Part shown: positions 26,642 through 37,300 of the stretch, piece by piece | How the letters are laid out: each line of letters begins with the position of its first letter | How positions within the stretch are numbered: position 1 is the stretch's first letter | Assembly (NCBI GenBank): GCA_902494085.1 | Contig: CABURU010000002.1 | Coordinates: forward strand, 1-64,000 | Direction: 5' to 3' | Source: an uncultured Collinsella sp. | GTDB lineage: Bacteria; Actinomycetota; Coriobacteriia; Coriobacteriales; Coriobacteriaceae | Length of the DNA stretch: 64,000 bases | Program-made: the position numbers and the translations under genes | Notes under the pieces: model-generated | Database searches by the model: none | Told to the model about the DNA's origin: nothing | Seen by the model: only the letters and a program-made list of their open reading frames with translations

Positions 26642-29068
26642 ATGAATAAGATCTTCGACAACAAGCAAGAGTTTACCGAGCTCTATCGCGATGCCGTCAT
26701 GAGCATCAGCGGCAAGAGCGTCGAGGCCGCCAGCGACCTCGACCGCTTTAACGCCCTGGCCAAGCTCGTGGCCGAGAAGGCGCGCACCGTTGCCACCAAG
26801 AGCGACGCCCGCGCCACCGCCGAGGGCAAAAAGCGCGTGTACTACTTCTCGATCGAGTTTTTGATCGGCCGCCTGCTCGACAACTACCTGCTCAACTTTG
26901 GCGTGCGCGACATGGTCGCCGAGGCCCTCGACGACATGGGTTTTGACCTATCCGTCATCGAGAACCAGGAGCCCGATCCGGCGCTGGGCAACGGTGGCCT
27001 GGGCCGTCTGGCCGCATGCTTCCTGGATTCCATGGCAGCCGAGGGCATCGCCGGCTACGGCAACGGCATGCGCTACCGCTACGGCCTGTTTAAGCAGGAG
27101 ATCGTAAACGGCAGCCAGGTCGAGGCCACCGACGAGTGGCTCACCCACGGCTATCCCTGGGAGGTCCGTCGTCAGGACAAGGCCGTGACCATTAAGTTTG
27201 GCGGCCATGTTGAGGGCTTTGAGGAGAACGGCCGCACGTTCTACCGCACGGTGGACACGCAGGACATCCTGGCCGTCCCTTATGACATCCCCGTTGTGGG
27301 CTATGCCGGCGAGACCGTCAACAAGCTGCGCGTCTGGGCCGCCGAGCCGGTCGAGGAGCATTTCGATCTGGAGGCCTTCAACCGCGGCGACTACGCCCTG
27401 GCCGACGCCGAGCGCGCCGAGGCCGAGGCCATCAGCGCCATCCTCTACCCCAACGACGCCGGCGAGCACGGTCGTCTGCTGCGCCTGAAGCAGGAGTACC
27501 TGTTTGTCTCGGCCGGCATCTACAGCCTGCTCGACACCTTTGAGAAGGAGCACGGCGAGAACTGGGAGCTGCTGCCGCAGTTTGTGGCCATCCACACCAA
27601 CGACACGCACCCCGCCATGTGCGGCCCCGAGCTCATGCGCATCCTCATCGACGAGAAGAAGCTCGAGTGGGATGACGCCTGGAACATCGTGACGCAGGTC
27701 GTGAGCTACACCAACCACACCATCCTGCCCGAGGCTCTGGAGAAGTGGCCCATCGGCACGTTCTCCAAGCTCCTCCCCCGCGTGTACCAGATCATCGACG
27801 AGATCAGCCGTCGTTGGCACGAGTCGTTCGACACCACCCAGGAGGGCTGGCAGGAGCGTCTGCGCCAGACCGCCATCCTGTGGGACGGCGAGATTCGCAT
27901 GGCCAACCTGTCCGTGATCTGCAGCCACAGCGTCAACGGCGTGGCCAAGATCCACTCCGACATCATCAAGAACATCGTGCTCAAGGACTTCTATGCCCTG
28001 ACGCCCGAGAAGTTCAACAACAAGACCAACGGCATCTCACACCGTCGCTTCTTTGCCGAGGCCAACCCCACCTATGCCAAGCTCGTGACCGAGGCCATTG
28101 GCGACGGCTGGTTGAAGGACGCCTTTGAGCTGGAGAAGCTCAAGGAGTTTAAGGACGACACCGAGTTCCTGAAAGCCGTGGGTGCCTCAAAGCGCGCCAA
28201 CAAGGAGCGTCTTGCCGCCTACGTTAAGGCCGAGACCGGTCTGGTTATTGACCCCAACACCGTCTTCGACGTTCAGGTGAAGCGCTTCCATGCCTACAAG
28301 CGCCAGCTCATGAACATCATGAAGGTGATGGACATCTACAACCGTCGCATCGCCGACCCCAACTTCCACGTGACGCCGACGACCTTCATCTTTAGCGGCA
28401 AGGCTGCCTCGAGCTACACCTTTGCCAAGGAGACCATCCGCCTCATTAACTCCGTGGCCGATGTCATCAACAACGACCCGCGCGTCAACGAGGTCATGAA
28501 GGTCTGCTTTATCCCCAACTTCCGCGTGAGCAACGCCCAGCTCATCTACCCCGCCGCCGAGATCTCGGAGCAGATCTCCACGGCCGGCAAGGAGGCCTCG
28601 GGCACGTCCAACATGAAGCTCATGATGAACGGCGCCATTACGCTGGGCACCCTCGACGGCGCCAACATCGAGATCGCCGACCTGGCCGACCGCGAGAACG
28701 AGGCCATCTTTGGCCTGACCGCCCCCGAGGTCGAGCAGCTCTGGGCATCGAACAGCTACTTTGCGTGGGATACGCTCAACAACGATCGCGACCGTCTGGG
28801 CCGCGTGATGGACGAGCTCAAGGACAACACGTTTGCGGGTCTTTCGGGCAACTTCGAGAGCATCTACAACGAGCTCATGAACAACAACGACCCCGACCTG
28901 GTCATGGCAGACTTCCGCAGCTACGTGGATGCGTGGGAGAAGCTCACGGGCAGCTACGGCGACCAGGAGACCTGGAACCGCAAGGCGCTGCTCAACACCG
29001 CCTCGAGTGGCTGGTTCTCGAGCGACCGCACCATTCGCGAGTACCGCGACGAGATCTGGCACGCGTAA
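26642..29068 (+). CDS. glgP: Glycogen/maltodextrin phosphorylase
   Basis: The 808-residue GT35 enzyme releases glucose-1-phosphate from alpha-1,4 chain ends using PLP. It has RVYYFSIEFLIGRLL and LGNGGLGRLAACFLDS near the N-terminus, HTNDTHPAMCGPELMR, and the PLP-lysine motif EASGTSNMKLMMNG (Lys about 659) followed by ITLGTLDGANIEI. Length is normal. ATG 26642 has GGAAAGGA upstream. It sits 95 bases after glgB and about 110 before glgC in the same direction, so synthesis and degradation genes are probably cotranscribed and allosterically balanced. Confidence 0.95.
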   Translation: MNKIFDNKQEFTELYRDAVMSISGKSVEAASDLDRFNALAKLVAEKARTVATKSDARATAEGKKRVYYFSIEFLIGRLLDNYLLNFGVRDMVAEALDDMGFDLSVIENQEPDPALGNGGLGRLAACFLDSMAAEGIAGYGNGMRYRYGLFKQEIVNGSQVEATDEWLTHGYPWEVRRQDKAVTIKFGGHVEGFEENGRTFYRTVDTQDILAVPYDIPVVGYAGETVNKLRVWAAEPVEEHFDLEAFNRGDYALADAERAEAEAISAILYPNDAGEHGRLLRLKQEYLFVSAGIYSLLDTFEKEHGENWELLPQFVAIHTNDTHPAMCGPELMRILIDEKKLEWDDAWNIVTQVVSYTNHTILPEALEKWPIGTFSKLLPRVYQIIDEISRRWHESFDTTQEGWQERLRQTAILWDGEIRMANLSVICSHSVNGVAKIHSDIIKNIVLKDFYALTPEKFNNKTNGISHRRFFAEANPTYAKLVTEAIGDGWLKDAFELEKLKEFKDDTEFLKAVGASKRANKERLAAYVKAETGLVIDPNTVFDVQVKRFHAYKRQLMNIMKVMDIYNRRIADPNFHVTPTTFIFSGKAASSYTFAKETIRLINSVADVINNDPRVNEVMKVCFIPNFRVSNAQLIYPAAEISEQISTAGKEASGTSNMKLMMNGAITLGTLDGANIEIADLADRENEAIFGLTAPEVEQLWASNSYFAWDTLNNDRDRLGRVMDELKDNTFAGLSGNFESIYNELMNNNDPDLVMADFRSYVDAWEKLTGSYGDQETWNRKALLNTASSGWFSSDRTIREYRDEIWHA

Positions 29069-29176
29069 AGGCGCGCGAGCTCCCTTATGCCAGCACGGCA
29101 TTACTCGACGGGCGTGACATTGCGCCGCGCCCGTCGCTAATGGGTTTAGGAACATCGATGACAGAAGGAGAAATCG

Positions 29177-30325
29177 ATGAGTAAGAAAGAATGCATCGCG
29201 ATGCTCCTCGCAGGAGGACAGGGCAGCCGATTGGGGGCACTCACCCAAAAGATCGCTAAGCCGGCGGTTAGCTTTGGTGGCAAGTTCCGCATTATCGACT
29301 TTTCGCTCTCCAACTGCTCCAACTCGGGTATCGACACGGTGGGCGTTCTGACGCAGTATCGCCCCTACCTGCTGCATGCCTACGTGGGCTCTGGCGAGGC
29401 TTGGGATCTAGACAGCCGCGACGGCGGCGTTTCGATCCTGCCGCCGTACGAGACGCAGACCGGCGGCGCATGGTATGCGGGCACGGCCGACGCCATTACG
29501 CAGAACCTGGACTACATCAAGGCCAACGACCCCAAGTACGTCCTGATTCTTTCGGGCGATCACCTGTATCGCATGGACTACCGCAAGATGCTCAAGACGC
29601 ACATTGAGAACAACGCCGACCTCACGGTGAGCGTTATGCCTGTGCCGTGGGAAGAGGCCAGCCGCTTTGGCATCCTGACCACCGACCCCGAGGACGGCCG
29701 CATCACCAAGTTCACCGAGAAGCCCGATAAGCCCGATTCGAACCTCGCGTCCATGGGCATCTACATCTTCTCGGCCGACGTGCTGATCGAGGCGCTCGAA
29801 GAGGACGCTCTGGACCAGCGCTCGAGCCACGACTTTGGCAAGGACATCATCCCCAAGCTGCTCGACGAGGGCAAGCGCCTGTACAGCTACGAGTTCCACG
29901 GCTTTTGGAAGGACGTCGGCACCATCGCCAGCTTCCACGAGACCTCGATGGACCTGCTGGGCAACAACCCCGAGTTCGATCTGTTTGACAAGCACTTCCC
30001 CATCATGTCCAACATCACCACGCGTCCGCCGCACTACATTGGTCCGGACGGCCGCTTGGACGACTGCCTGGTCTCCAACGGCTGCAAGATCTACGGCACC
30101 GCACGCCACTCGATCCTTTCGACCGATGTCATCATCGAGGAGCGCGCAGTGGTCGAGGACTCCGTGCTGCTGCCGGGTGCGCACGTTAAGAGCGGCGCGC
30201 ACATCTGCCGCGCTATTTTGGGCGAGAACTCCACGGTCGAAGAGGGCGTGAAGCTCGGCTCTGTCGATACCACCAAGGATACGGCCGTCGTTGGAAATGA
30301 CGTCGTTATCGGGAAGGGGGAATGA
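29177..30325 (+). CDS. glgC: Glucose-1-phosphate adenylyltransferase, catalytic subunit
   Basis: The 382-residue enzyme makes ADP-glucose from glucose-1-phosphate and ATP, the committed step of glycogen synthesis. The nucleotide loop is [27 protein letters not shown], followed by [25 protein letters not shown] and FTEKPDKP, with a left-handed beta-helix C-terminus (hexapeptide-like repeats around [25 protein letters not shown]). ATG 29177 follows GAAGGAG. The next gene, glgD, encodes a paralogous subunit, so the active enzyme is probably a GlgC/GlgD heterotetramer as in Bacillota. Confidence 0.95.
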   Translation: MSKKECIAMLLAGGQGSRLGALTQKIAKPAVSFGGKFRIIDFSLSNCSNSGIDTVGVLTQYRPYLLHAYVGSGEAWDLDSRDGGVSILPPYETQTGGAWYAGTADAITQNLDYIKANDPKYVLILSGDHLYRMDYRKMLKTHIENNADLTVSVMPVPWEEASRFGILTTDPEDGRITKFTEKPDKPDSNLASMGIYIFSADVLIEALEEDALDQRSSHDFGKDIIPKLLDEGKRLYSYEFHGFWKDVGTIASFHETSMDLLGNNPEFDLFDKHFPIMSNITTRPPHYIGPDGRLDDCLVSNGCKIYGTARHSILSTDVIIEERAVVEDSVLLPGAHVKSGAHICRAILGENSTVEEGVKLGSVDTTKDTAVVGNDVVIGKGE

Positions 30326-30329
30326 TCCG

Positions 30330-31457
30330 ATGATCAATCGCAAGGCCATCGGTTATATCACCGCTAACTACTCTTCGACCTACGGCAGCGTGCTGCTCAA
30401 GGACCGCCCCATCGCGTCCGTTCCGTTTTTGGGCCGCTACCGCCTGATCGACTTCCCGCTGTCCAACATGATGAATGCCGGCATTAAGACCGTCGGCGTC
30501 GTCATGCCGGGCAACTACCGCTCGCTGATCGACCACGTGGGCTCGGGTAAGGACTGGGGCCTGGACCGCAAGAAGGGCGGCCTGTTCATGGTGCCCGGCA
30601 ACGCGTATGGCACCACCAAGGGCGGCATGCGCTTCCTGCTGCGCGACATCATCTCCAACAAGACGCTGTTCCAGCGCTCGGACAAGCCCTATGTTGTGAT
30701 GATGGGCACCAACATCATCTTTAACATGGACCTCAACACCATCATCGACGCGCACGAGAACTCCGGCGCCCAGATGACCGTGGTGTACTGCAAGGCCACG
30801 CGCAACGTCGACGACGAGACCAAGCTCGAGATTAACGAGAACGGCCGCCTGACGGGCGTGAGCGCCGGCGTCGTGTACGGCGACAACGCCTCTATGGACT
30901 GCTGCATCGTCAACCGCGAGACGCTGCTCGAGATCATCGATCACTACCAGGCAGCCGACTATCTGGACCTGCTCGAGGCACTCCAAGGCGACTTCGGCAA
31001 CATCGACGTGTGCAGCTACGAGTACAAGGGCGAGGTCGTGGGCGTGTTTAGCGAGAAGTCGCTGTATCGCCGCAGCATGGACCTGCTTGACCAAACCGTG
31101 GCCGACCAGCTCTTCGATCCCGAGCGCCCGATCCTGACCAAGGCTCACGACGTGCCGCCTTCGCGCTATGCGACCGGTAGCCACGCGTGCAACTCGATCA
31201 TCTCGGCCGGTTGCATCATCAAGGGCACCGTGCGCAATTCGATCCTGTCACGCGGCGTCGTGGTCGAGGAGGGCGCCTCGGTAACCAACTCGATCATCAA
31301 CCAGAGCTGTGTCATCAAGAGCGGCGCACGCGTTGAGAACGCCATTCTGGACAAGAACAACGTGGTTCCCACCAACACCGAGCTTCGCGGCACGCCCGAG
31401 AACATCCTGGTGCTGGGCAAGGCTCCGTTAACTTCCGACACCACCATCGTACGTTAA
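30330..31457 (+). CDS. glgD: Glucose-1-phosphate adenylyltransferase regulatory subunit
   Basis: 375 residues from ATG 30330, 4 bases after the glgC stop, with a GGGGG site. It is homologous to GlgC but its nucleotide loop is degenerate: the N-terminus reads GYITANYSSTYGSVLLKDRPIASVPFLGRYRLIDF and lacks the GG-x-G-x-R motif. DFPLSNMMNAGI and the C-terminal beta-helix are kept. GlgD homologues boost and modulate GlgC with little activity of their own. Tight spacing supports stoichiometric expression. Confidence 0.93.
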   Translation: MINRKAIGYITANYSSTYGSVLLKDRPIASVPFLGRYRLIDFPLSNMMNAGIKTVGVVMPGNYRSLIDHVGSGKDWGLDRKKGGLFMVPGNAYGTTKGGMRFLLRDIISNKTLFQRSDKPYVVMMGTNIIFNMDLNTIIDAHENSGAQMTVVYCKATRNVDDETKLEINENGRLTGVSAGVVYGDNASMDCCIVNRETLLEIIDHYQAADYLDLLEALQGDFGNIDVCSYEYKGEVVGVFSEKSLYRRSMDLLDQTVADQLFDPERPILTKAHDVPPSRYATGSHACNSIISAGCIIKGTVRNSILSRGVVVEEGASVTNSIINQSCVIKSGARVENAILDKNNVVPTNTELRGTPENILVLGKAPLTSDTTIVR

Positions 31458-31489
31458 CGTTGGCACCGCAACATCGCTCGTAACATGTA

Positions 31490-31523
31490 GAATAGCCGCC
31501 CGGTTAGCGCCAGGCGGCTATTC
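31490..31523 (+). promoter_or_regulatory. 11-bp hairpin between glgD and glgA
   Basis: The arms GAATAGCCGCC (31490-31500) and GGCGGCTATTC (31513-31523) match perfectly with a 12-nt loop. It ends 15 bases before the glgA ribosome-binding site and has no T-run. It may partly terminate, stabilise the upstream mRNA, or gate glgA translation. Confidence 0.5.
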
Positions 31524-31547
31524 TCGAATTGCAACATGGGAGACAAT

Positions 31548-33890
31548 ATGGCAGATTCCAGCAAAAAGATGCAGATCGTGTTTGCCTCGGCCGAGTGCGC
31601 ACCGTTTGTTAAGACCGGTGGCCTGGGCGACGTGGCGGGCTCGCTGCCTGCGGCGCTCGTGCGCGCCGGCGCCGAAGTCATCGTGATGGTGCCCAAGTAC
31701 GCCACCATCAAGGATGAATACAAGGCGCAGATGGAGCACTTTTCCGACTTTTACGTGAGCCTGGGCTGGCGCAACGAGTACTGCGGGCTGGAGAAGCTCG
31801 AGCACGACGGCGTCACCTATATGTTCGTGGACAACGAGCGCTACTTTGCGCGCGATTATCCGTACGGCTTCTTCGACGACGGCGAGCGCTTCGCGTTCTT
31901 CTCCAAGGCCATCACCGAGAGCCTGCAGCACCTGCCGGCCGATTTTGAGTGCGACATCCTGCACTGCAATGACTGGCAAACGGCACTGGCACCCGTGTTC
32001 TTGCGCGAGTTCTACCAGGGCCTGCCGCTCTATGACCGCGTCAAGACCGTGTTCTCGATCCACAATGTGGCGTTCCAAGGCCAGTTTAGCGACACCGTGA
32101 TGGAGGACATCCTGGGTGTGGCGCATATTCCGGCGGCCGCCACGCAGTTGCGCTGCGACGCCTGCAGCATCAACTACATGCTGGGCGCGCTGCACTATGC
32201 CGACGCCATCACCACGGTGAGCCCCACCTACGCGAGCGAGATCCAGACGCCCGAGTTTGGCGAGGGCCTGGACGGCGTACTGCGCGAGCGTTCCTACGCG
32301 CTGCAGGGCATCCTCAACGGCATTGACGTGGCGGCCTTTGACCCGGCAACCGACAAGCGCATTGCCGCCAACTACACGGTTGACGACCGTTCCGGCAAGG
32401 CCGTGTGCAAGGCCAAGCTGCAGGAGGAACTGGGGCTCGAGGTGCGCGACGACCGCCCGCTTATGGTGATGGTCACGCGCCTGACGCGCCAGAAGGGCAT
32501 GGACCTGGTCATGTACGCGCTCGACCGCATCCTGTCCGGCGGCGTTCAGGTGGCCGTGCTGGGCACCGGCGACCGCGACTACGAGGACGGTCTGCGCTAC
32601 TTCCAGGACAAGTACCCCGGCACCATGGCCGCGCGCATCGAGTTCGATCCGGCGCTGTCGCAGCGCATGTACGCTGCCGCCGATATGTTCCTGATGCCTT
32701 CGAAGTTTGAGCCCTGCGGCCTGTCGCAGATCATCGCCATGCGCTACGGCACACTGCCCATCGTGCGCGAGACCGGTGGCCTGAAGGACACCGTGATCCC
32801 GTATAACGAGTTTACCGGCGAGGGCACGGGCTTCTCGTTTACCAACTTTAACGGCGACGAGATGGGCGACGCGGTGTTCCGCGCAGCACGCCTGTTCTGG
32901 GATAACCGTGAGGCATGGAACCAGCTAGTCACGCAGGCCATGAGCCAGGACTATAGCTGGACGCGCTCGGCCGACAAGTATCTGGACCTGTACTTCTTTA
33001 TGCACCCGGAGATTGAGCGCCCGGCGGCTGTGGAGGCTGCTACGGCCGTAGAGGAGCCGGTTGCTGATGAGGCCGAGCCTGCGGCGCCCGTTAAGGAGCC
33101 AGCTGCTGCTGAGGAGCCCAAGGTCGAGGAGAAGCCGGCTGAAGCTGACCCGGTTAAAGCCGATCCTGAGGTGAAGCCCGCAGCGAAGCCTGCCGCCAAG
33201 AAGACGACGGCTCGCAAGACGACGGCTAAGAAGGCTACGACCACGAAGGCCGCTGCGAGCAAGACCACCGCTGCCAAGGCAACTACTGCCAAGGCATCGA
33301 CCACGCGCAAGCGCACGACCGCCGCTGCCAAGAAGGCCAACGAGGTCGAGGCTGCTCCCGAGGTAAAGGCCGCCGCCGAGGCTAAGCCTGCGGCAAAGGC
33401 TCCGGCCAAGACCGCTGCCAAGAAGACGGCTGCAACCACCAAGAAGGCAACGGCAGCCAAGAAGACCACGGCTACGAAGTCGACGACGGCCAAGGCCGCT
33501 ACGACGAAGGCCGCCGCGAAGACGGCCCCGAAGGCTACTGCAAAGCCGGCCGCCAAAGTCGAGGAGACGCCCGCTGAGTCTAAGGCTGAGGCAGCTGTCG
33601 AGGCAAAGCCGGCCGCCAAGACCACCACGCGCAAACGCGCCGCGACGACGGCCAAGAAGACCACGACCAAGGCTGCAGCTCCCAAGGCAGAGGGTAAGGC
33701 CGAGGACAAGCCCGCAGTAAAGGCCGAGCCGACTCCGAAGGCTGCCGAGGTTAAGGCCGCTCCCAAGACTAAGGCAGAGACAGAGCCCGCCAAGGAGACC
33801 CTGGTCTCCCCCGCCGTTCCAGCCGAGGAAAAGGCTCCGACCAAGAAGACCTCCGTCCGCAAGGCAACGGCCGCCCGCAAGCGCCGCTAA
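31548..33890 (+). CDS. glgA: Glycogen synthase (ADP-glucose) with ~290-residue histone-H1-like tail
   Basis: 780 residues from ATG 31548 (GGGAG five bases upstream; ATG 31536 lacks a site). Residues 1 to about 490 are a complete GT5 synthase: VFASAECAPFVKTGGLGDVAGSLP, DILHCNDWQTAL, ITTVSPTYASEI, VTRLTRQKGMD, VLGTGDRDYE and PSKFEPCGLSQIIAMRYGTLPIVRETGGLKDTV. It extends alpha-1,4-glucan from ADP-glucose. The remaining ~290 residues are low-complexity: first acidic Glu/Ala/Pro (EEPVADEAEPAAP), then KKTTARKTTAKKATTTKAAA-type repeats, ending KKTSVRKATAARKRR. Normal bacterial GlgA stops near 480, so the tail is an extension with no enzymatic counterpart. It may bind anionic polymers or tether the glycogen granule. 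Confidence 0.93.
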   Translation: MADSSKKMQIVFASAECAPFVKTGGLGDVAGSLPAALVRAGAEVIVMVPKYATIKDEYKAQMEHFSDFYVSLGWRNEYCGLEKLEHDGVTYMFVDNERYFARDYPYGFFDDGERFAFFSKAITESLQHLPADFECDILHCNDWQTALAPVFLREFYQGLPLYDRVKTVFSIHNVAFQGQFSDTVMEDILGVAHIPAAATQLRCDACSINYMLGALHYADAITTVSPTYASEIQTPEFGEGLDGVLRERSYALQGILNGIDVAAFDPATDKRIAANYTVDDRSGKAVCKAKLQEELGLEVRDDRPLMVMVTRLTRQKGMDLVMYALDRILSGGVQVAVLGTGDRDYEDGLRYFQDKYPGTMAARIEFDPALSQRMYAAADMFLMPSKFEPCGLSQIIAMRYGTLPIVRETGGLKDTVIPYNEFTGEGTGFSFTNFNGDEMGDAVFRAARLFWDNREAWNQLVTQAMSQDYSWTRSADKYLDLYFFMHPEIERPAAVEAATAVEEPVADEAEPAAPVKEPAAAEEPKVEEKPAEADPVKADPEVKPAAKPAAKKTTARKTTAKKATTTKAAASKTTAAKATTAKASTTRKRTTAAAKKANEVEAAPEVKAAAEAKPAAKAPAKTAAKKTAATTKKATAAKKTTATKSTTAKAATTKAAAKTAPKATAKPAAKVEETPAESKAEAAVEAKPAAKTTTRKRAATTAKKTTTKAAAPKAEGKAEDKPAVKAEPTPKAAEVKAAPKTKAETEPAKETLVSPAVPAEEKAPTKKTSVRKATAARKRR

Positions 33891-33913
33891 TCCGGACGAT
33901 TAAAACTTATTCC

Positions 33914-33960
33914 TCAACGCAAAAGAGGGCGCCCCAACCAGGCGCCCTCTTTTGCGTTGA
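33914..33960. terminator. Strong 20-bp hairpin terminator after glgA
   Basis: The arms 33914-33933 and 33941-33960 are perfectly complementary with a 7-nt loop. The stem contains AAAAGAGGGCGCC and so supplies T-runs on both strands, making it effectively bidirectional. It closes the glycogen operon. Confidence 0.88.
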
Positions 33961-33980
33961 ACTTCGCATTAAAAAGAGGG

Positions 33981-34113
33981 CCGGTTTACTACGACAAAAT
34001 GGCTCCGGCAGACCACGGCGAGTAATCTTCGAAATTAAGAACGCTTCTACCTGCGGTTTTAATATCACCAAAATGACTGTGGTTGAGATCATTCAATTCG
34101 TCGTAGTAAACCG
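33981..34113. ncRNA. 133-nt variable-stem / conserved-core element, copy A (putative structured RNA or DNA element)
   Basis: The terminal 14-bp stem is 33982-33995 with 34100-34113 (CGGTTTACTACGAC). The core motif TCTACCTGCGGTTTTA starts at offset 66 and CTGTGGT at offset 97. Flanks include AAAA before the stem and TACTTTTG after it. Copy B at 38099 aligns with no gap, has the same core at the same offsets, and a different but equally complementary stem. It lies between the glgA terminator and the operator region of the debranching gene, so it may not be part of either mRNA. Function and orientation are unknown. Comparison with the published Collinsella-1 RNA motif is warranted; I cannot say whether they match. 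Confidence 0.6.
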
Positions 34114-34178
34114 AAGTACTTTTGTTTGGCTACAAATAGTATCGGTATAGACGTTTTTAAATATCGCGATAATTTGGG

Positions 34179-34223
34179 TGGTAAAACGATTTTCTAGGAC
34201 AACCGTTCGCCGATGGTAAACGG
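34179..34223 (+). promoter_or_regulatory. Operator-like sites before the debranching gene
   Basis: TGGTAAAACGATTTTC (34179-34194) is a near-palindrome centred on CG, the LacI-family form. A second TGGTAAACGG begins at 34214. The word is shared with the HAD-glgB divergent region at 23953-24040, suggesting joint control by one maltose/glycogen regulator. AT-rich -10-like words (TATACT, TATATC) follow at 34250-34270; the exact promoter is unclear. Confidence 0.5.
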
Positions 34224-34320
34224 ATGTTGTTTATACAGCCTGTGTACAACAGATATACTTATATCTTGTGCGTAAAGCCCATGGCCCGCAGGCCGTGATT
34301 CTATTGAACTGGACCGTATT

Positions 34321-37300
34321 ATGAGATTGATTCACAACAGCCGTCTACCGCAGTTTCGCACTCCGTTTGGCGCTGTGACCACTGGAACTTCCGTTTCGCT
34401 CTCGGTGATTTTGGAGGATGCCGACCCCAACCAGGCAACGCTTACGCTGCGCACCTGGGTCGATGAGATCGGTGAGTCTCTGTATCCCATGACGCACGAG
34501 GGCGACGGCATATTTACCGTAGAGCTTGAGTGCACCGAGCCCTGTCTTATCTGGTACAGCTTTATCTGCAACATCGAGGGCCAGCCCGAGGTCCGCTTAG
34601 GCGCACCACAGGGTCGCACCGGTGGCGAGGGCGTAACTTGCAACTACGCCGAGGTCCCGTCGTTCCAGATTACCGTCTACAAGCACCGCGAGAACCGTCC
34701 CACCTGGTACGAGCGCGGTATGGTCTACCAGATCTTCCCCGATCGCTACGCTCGCGACGAAAACTGGCGCGAGCGCACGCAGGCCGAAGTCGAAAAACCG
34801 CGCAACGGAATCCAGCGCCGCATGGTCGAAGACTGGAACGAGCCGCCCGTGTACGAGCGTGCCGAAGACGGCTCCATCAAGACCTGGGATTTTTACGGCG
34901 GCTCGCTCAAGGGTATCCAAAATGACCTGCCCCGCATTGCCGAGCTAGGCTTTACGGCCATCTACCTCAACCCCATCTTTGAGGCCGCGAGCAACCACCG
35001 CTACGACACGGCCGATTACACCAAGATCGACCCGATCCTGGGCACCGAGCAGGACTTTACGGAGCTGTGCGAGGCAGCCGAGAAGCTCGGCATTTCCATC
35101 ATCCTGGATGGCGTCTTCAACCATACGGGCGATGACTCGATCTACTTTAACCGCTACGGCAACTATCCCGGTGTCGGTGCGTGGCAGAGCGAGGACTCGC
35201 CGTGGCGCGATGCGTTTTACTTCCATGAGGACGGTTCGTATGACTGCTGGTGGGGCGTGGGCAACATGCCCGCCATCAACGAGAATTCCGAGCTGGTGCG
35301 CGAGAAGCTCCTGGGCAAGGACGGCGTGATTCGCAAATGGCTGCGCGCCGGTGCCCACGGCTGGCGATTGGACGTGGCCGACGAGCTTTCCGACGACTTC
35401 CTGGCCGAAATCAAAAAGGCCGTGCTCGCCGAGAAGCCCGACGCACTGCTGCTCGGCGAAGTCTGGGAGGACGCTTCCAACAAGATCAGCTATGGACACC
35501 TGCGTCGCTATCTGCAGGGCTCGGAGCTCGACTCCGCCATGGACTACCCCTTCCGCGACATGGTCATCGGCTTTTTGATGGGCTACAAGAACGCATATCA
35601 GGCTGCCGAGGACATCGAGACCCTGCGCGAGAACTACCCGCGCGAGGCACTGGCCTGCGCACTCAATCTGCTTTCGAGCCACGACCGTCCTCGCATTATC
35701 TCGGTGCTCGGCGGCGGCCCAGATGAGTCGCAGCTGCCCGAGAGCGAACGCAGCAAATGGCGCCTGGACGATAACTCGATGGGCCTGGCCAAGAGCCGTT
35801 TTTGGCTGGCGACGCTCATGCAGATGACCTTCCCGGGCGTACCCTCGATCTATTATGGCGATGAGTACGGCCTGGAGGGCCTCACCGATCCTGGCAACCG
35901 CCGTACACTGCCGACCAAGGACCAACTCCACGACTTCGACACGCTGGCCATCGTTAAGAACGCGTCTGCCGTGCGCCGCGCGCTGCCCTTTATGGTCGAT
36001 GGCGAGATCAAGGCCTTTGCGCTCAACGACGAAGTCTTGGCTTACACCCGCACGGGCAAAGACGGCGAGGCCGCGACGGTTATCATCAACCGAAGTCTGC
36101 GCAATTCGCACTGTGTGACGATCCCAGCGCTCGGCGAATGTGCAAGCGACGTGATCAGCGGCCACGAGTGCGAAATCCACAACGGCACGGTTACGCTCGA
36201 CCTATACCCGCTGGGCTCTTCGATCATCTATCACCATGCCGAGAAGCGCCTGCAGGAGCCGCTCGATCACGGCGCAGGCGTCGTGTGCCACATCACCTCG
36301 GTGCCGACCGATGACGGCAAACCCGGCACAATCGGTGCGCCCACGCGTCGCTTTATCGACCATCTGGCCGCCATGGGCATGCGCTACTGGCAGGTCCTGC
36401 CCGTCAATCCAACCGACTTCTTCCGCTCCCCCTATGCCGGTCCCTCTGCCTTTGCAGGCAATATCGACCTGTTGCCCGAGAGCCACGAGGAGCTGGCTGC
36501 CGACTTCGTCACCTGGAAGGCCCGCGGCGGCGAGGATGCCGACCCGCTGTACACGGCGTTTAAACATCGCAACGCCGACTGGCTCGAGAAGTACTGCGTC
36601 TACATGGCGGTAAAGAAGCACTTTGAGGGTCTGTCGCGCCACGATTGGCCGGCAGATGTCGCGCGCTACAACGAGTATCTGATCGATGACAAGCGCTTCC
36701 ACGACGAGGCCGAGCTGCAGGCGTACATGCAGTATCGCTTTGACCTGGCCTGGTGCGAGCTCATGAACTATGCGCACAAGAAGGGCATCGAGGTCATCGG
36801 CGATATCCCGATGTATGTCTCGGACGATTCAGCCGACGCGTGGAGCGAGCCCGAGAACTTCTGGCTGTCCGATACCGGCAAGGCGATTGAGATTTCGGGC
36901 GCGCCGCCCGACAACTTTGCGCCGGAGGGGCAAGTGTGGGGAAACCCCACCTTCCGCTGGGATCACATGAAGGAAAACGGCTATCGTTGGTGGCTCGACC
37001 GCCTGCGCCGTGCGTTTTCGCTCTACGACCGCGTGCGCCTGGACCATTTCCTGGGTTTCCACAGCTACTTTAGCATCCCCGCCGGCAAGGCCTGTGCCGA
37101 CGGCCGCTGGCTTGCGGGACCGGGCAAGGACCTGTTCCAGACGGCCTACGACGAGCTGGGTCCGCTTAACTTTATCGCCGAGGACCTGGGGTATCTGACG
37201 CCTGGTGTTCGTGCGATGGCTTCGACCTGTGGTTTCCCCGGCATGGACGTGCTGGAGTTTAGCGACTACGACGTTCGCTGCGGAATTCATCCCACACCGG

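Noticed and set aside
33981..34113. Interpretation of the 133-nt element as a MITE
   Set aside because: MITE copies keep their terminal repeats and share the whole sequence; here the terminal stems differ between copies while staying complementary, and the inner motif is what is conserved.
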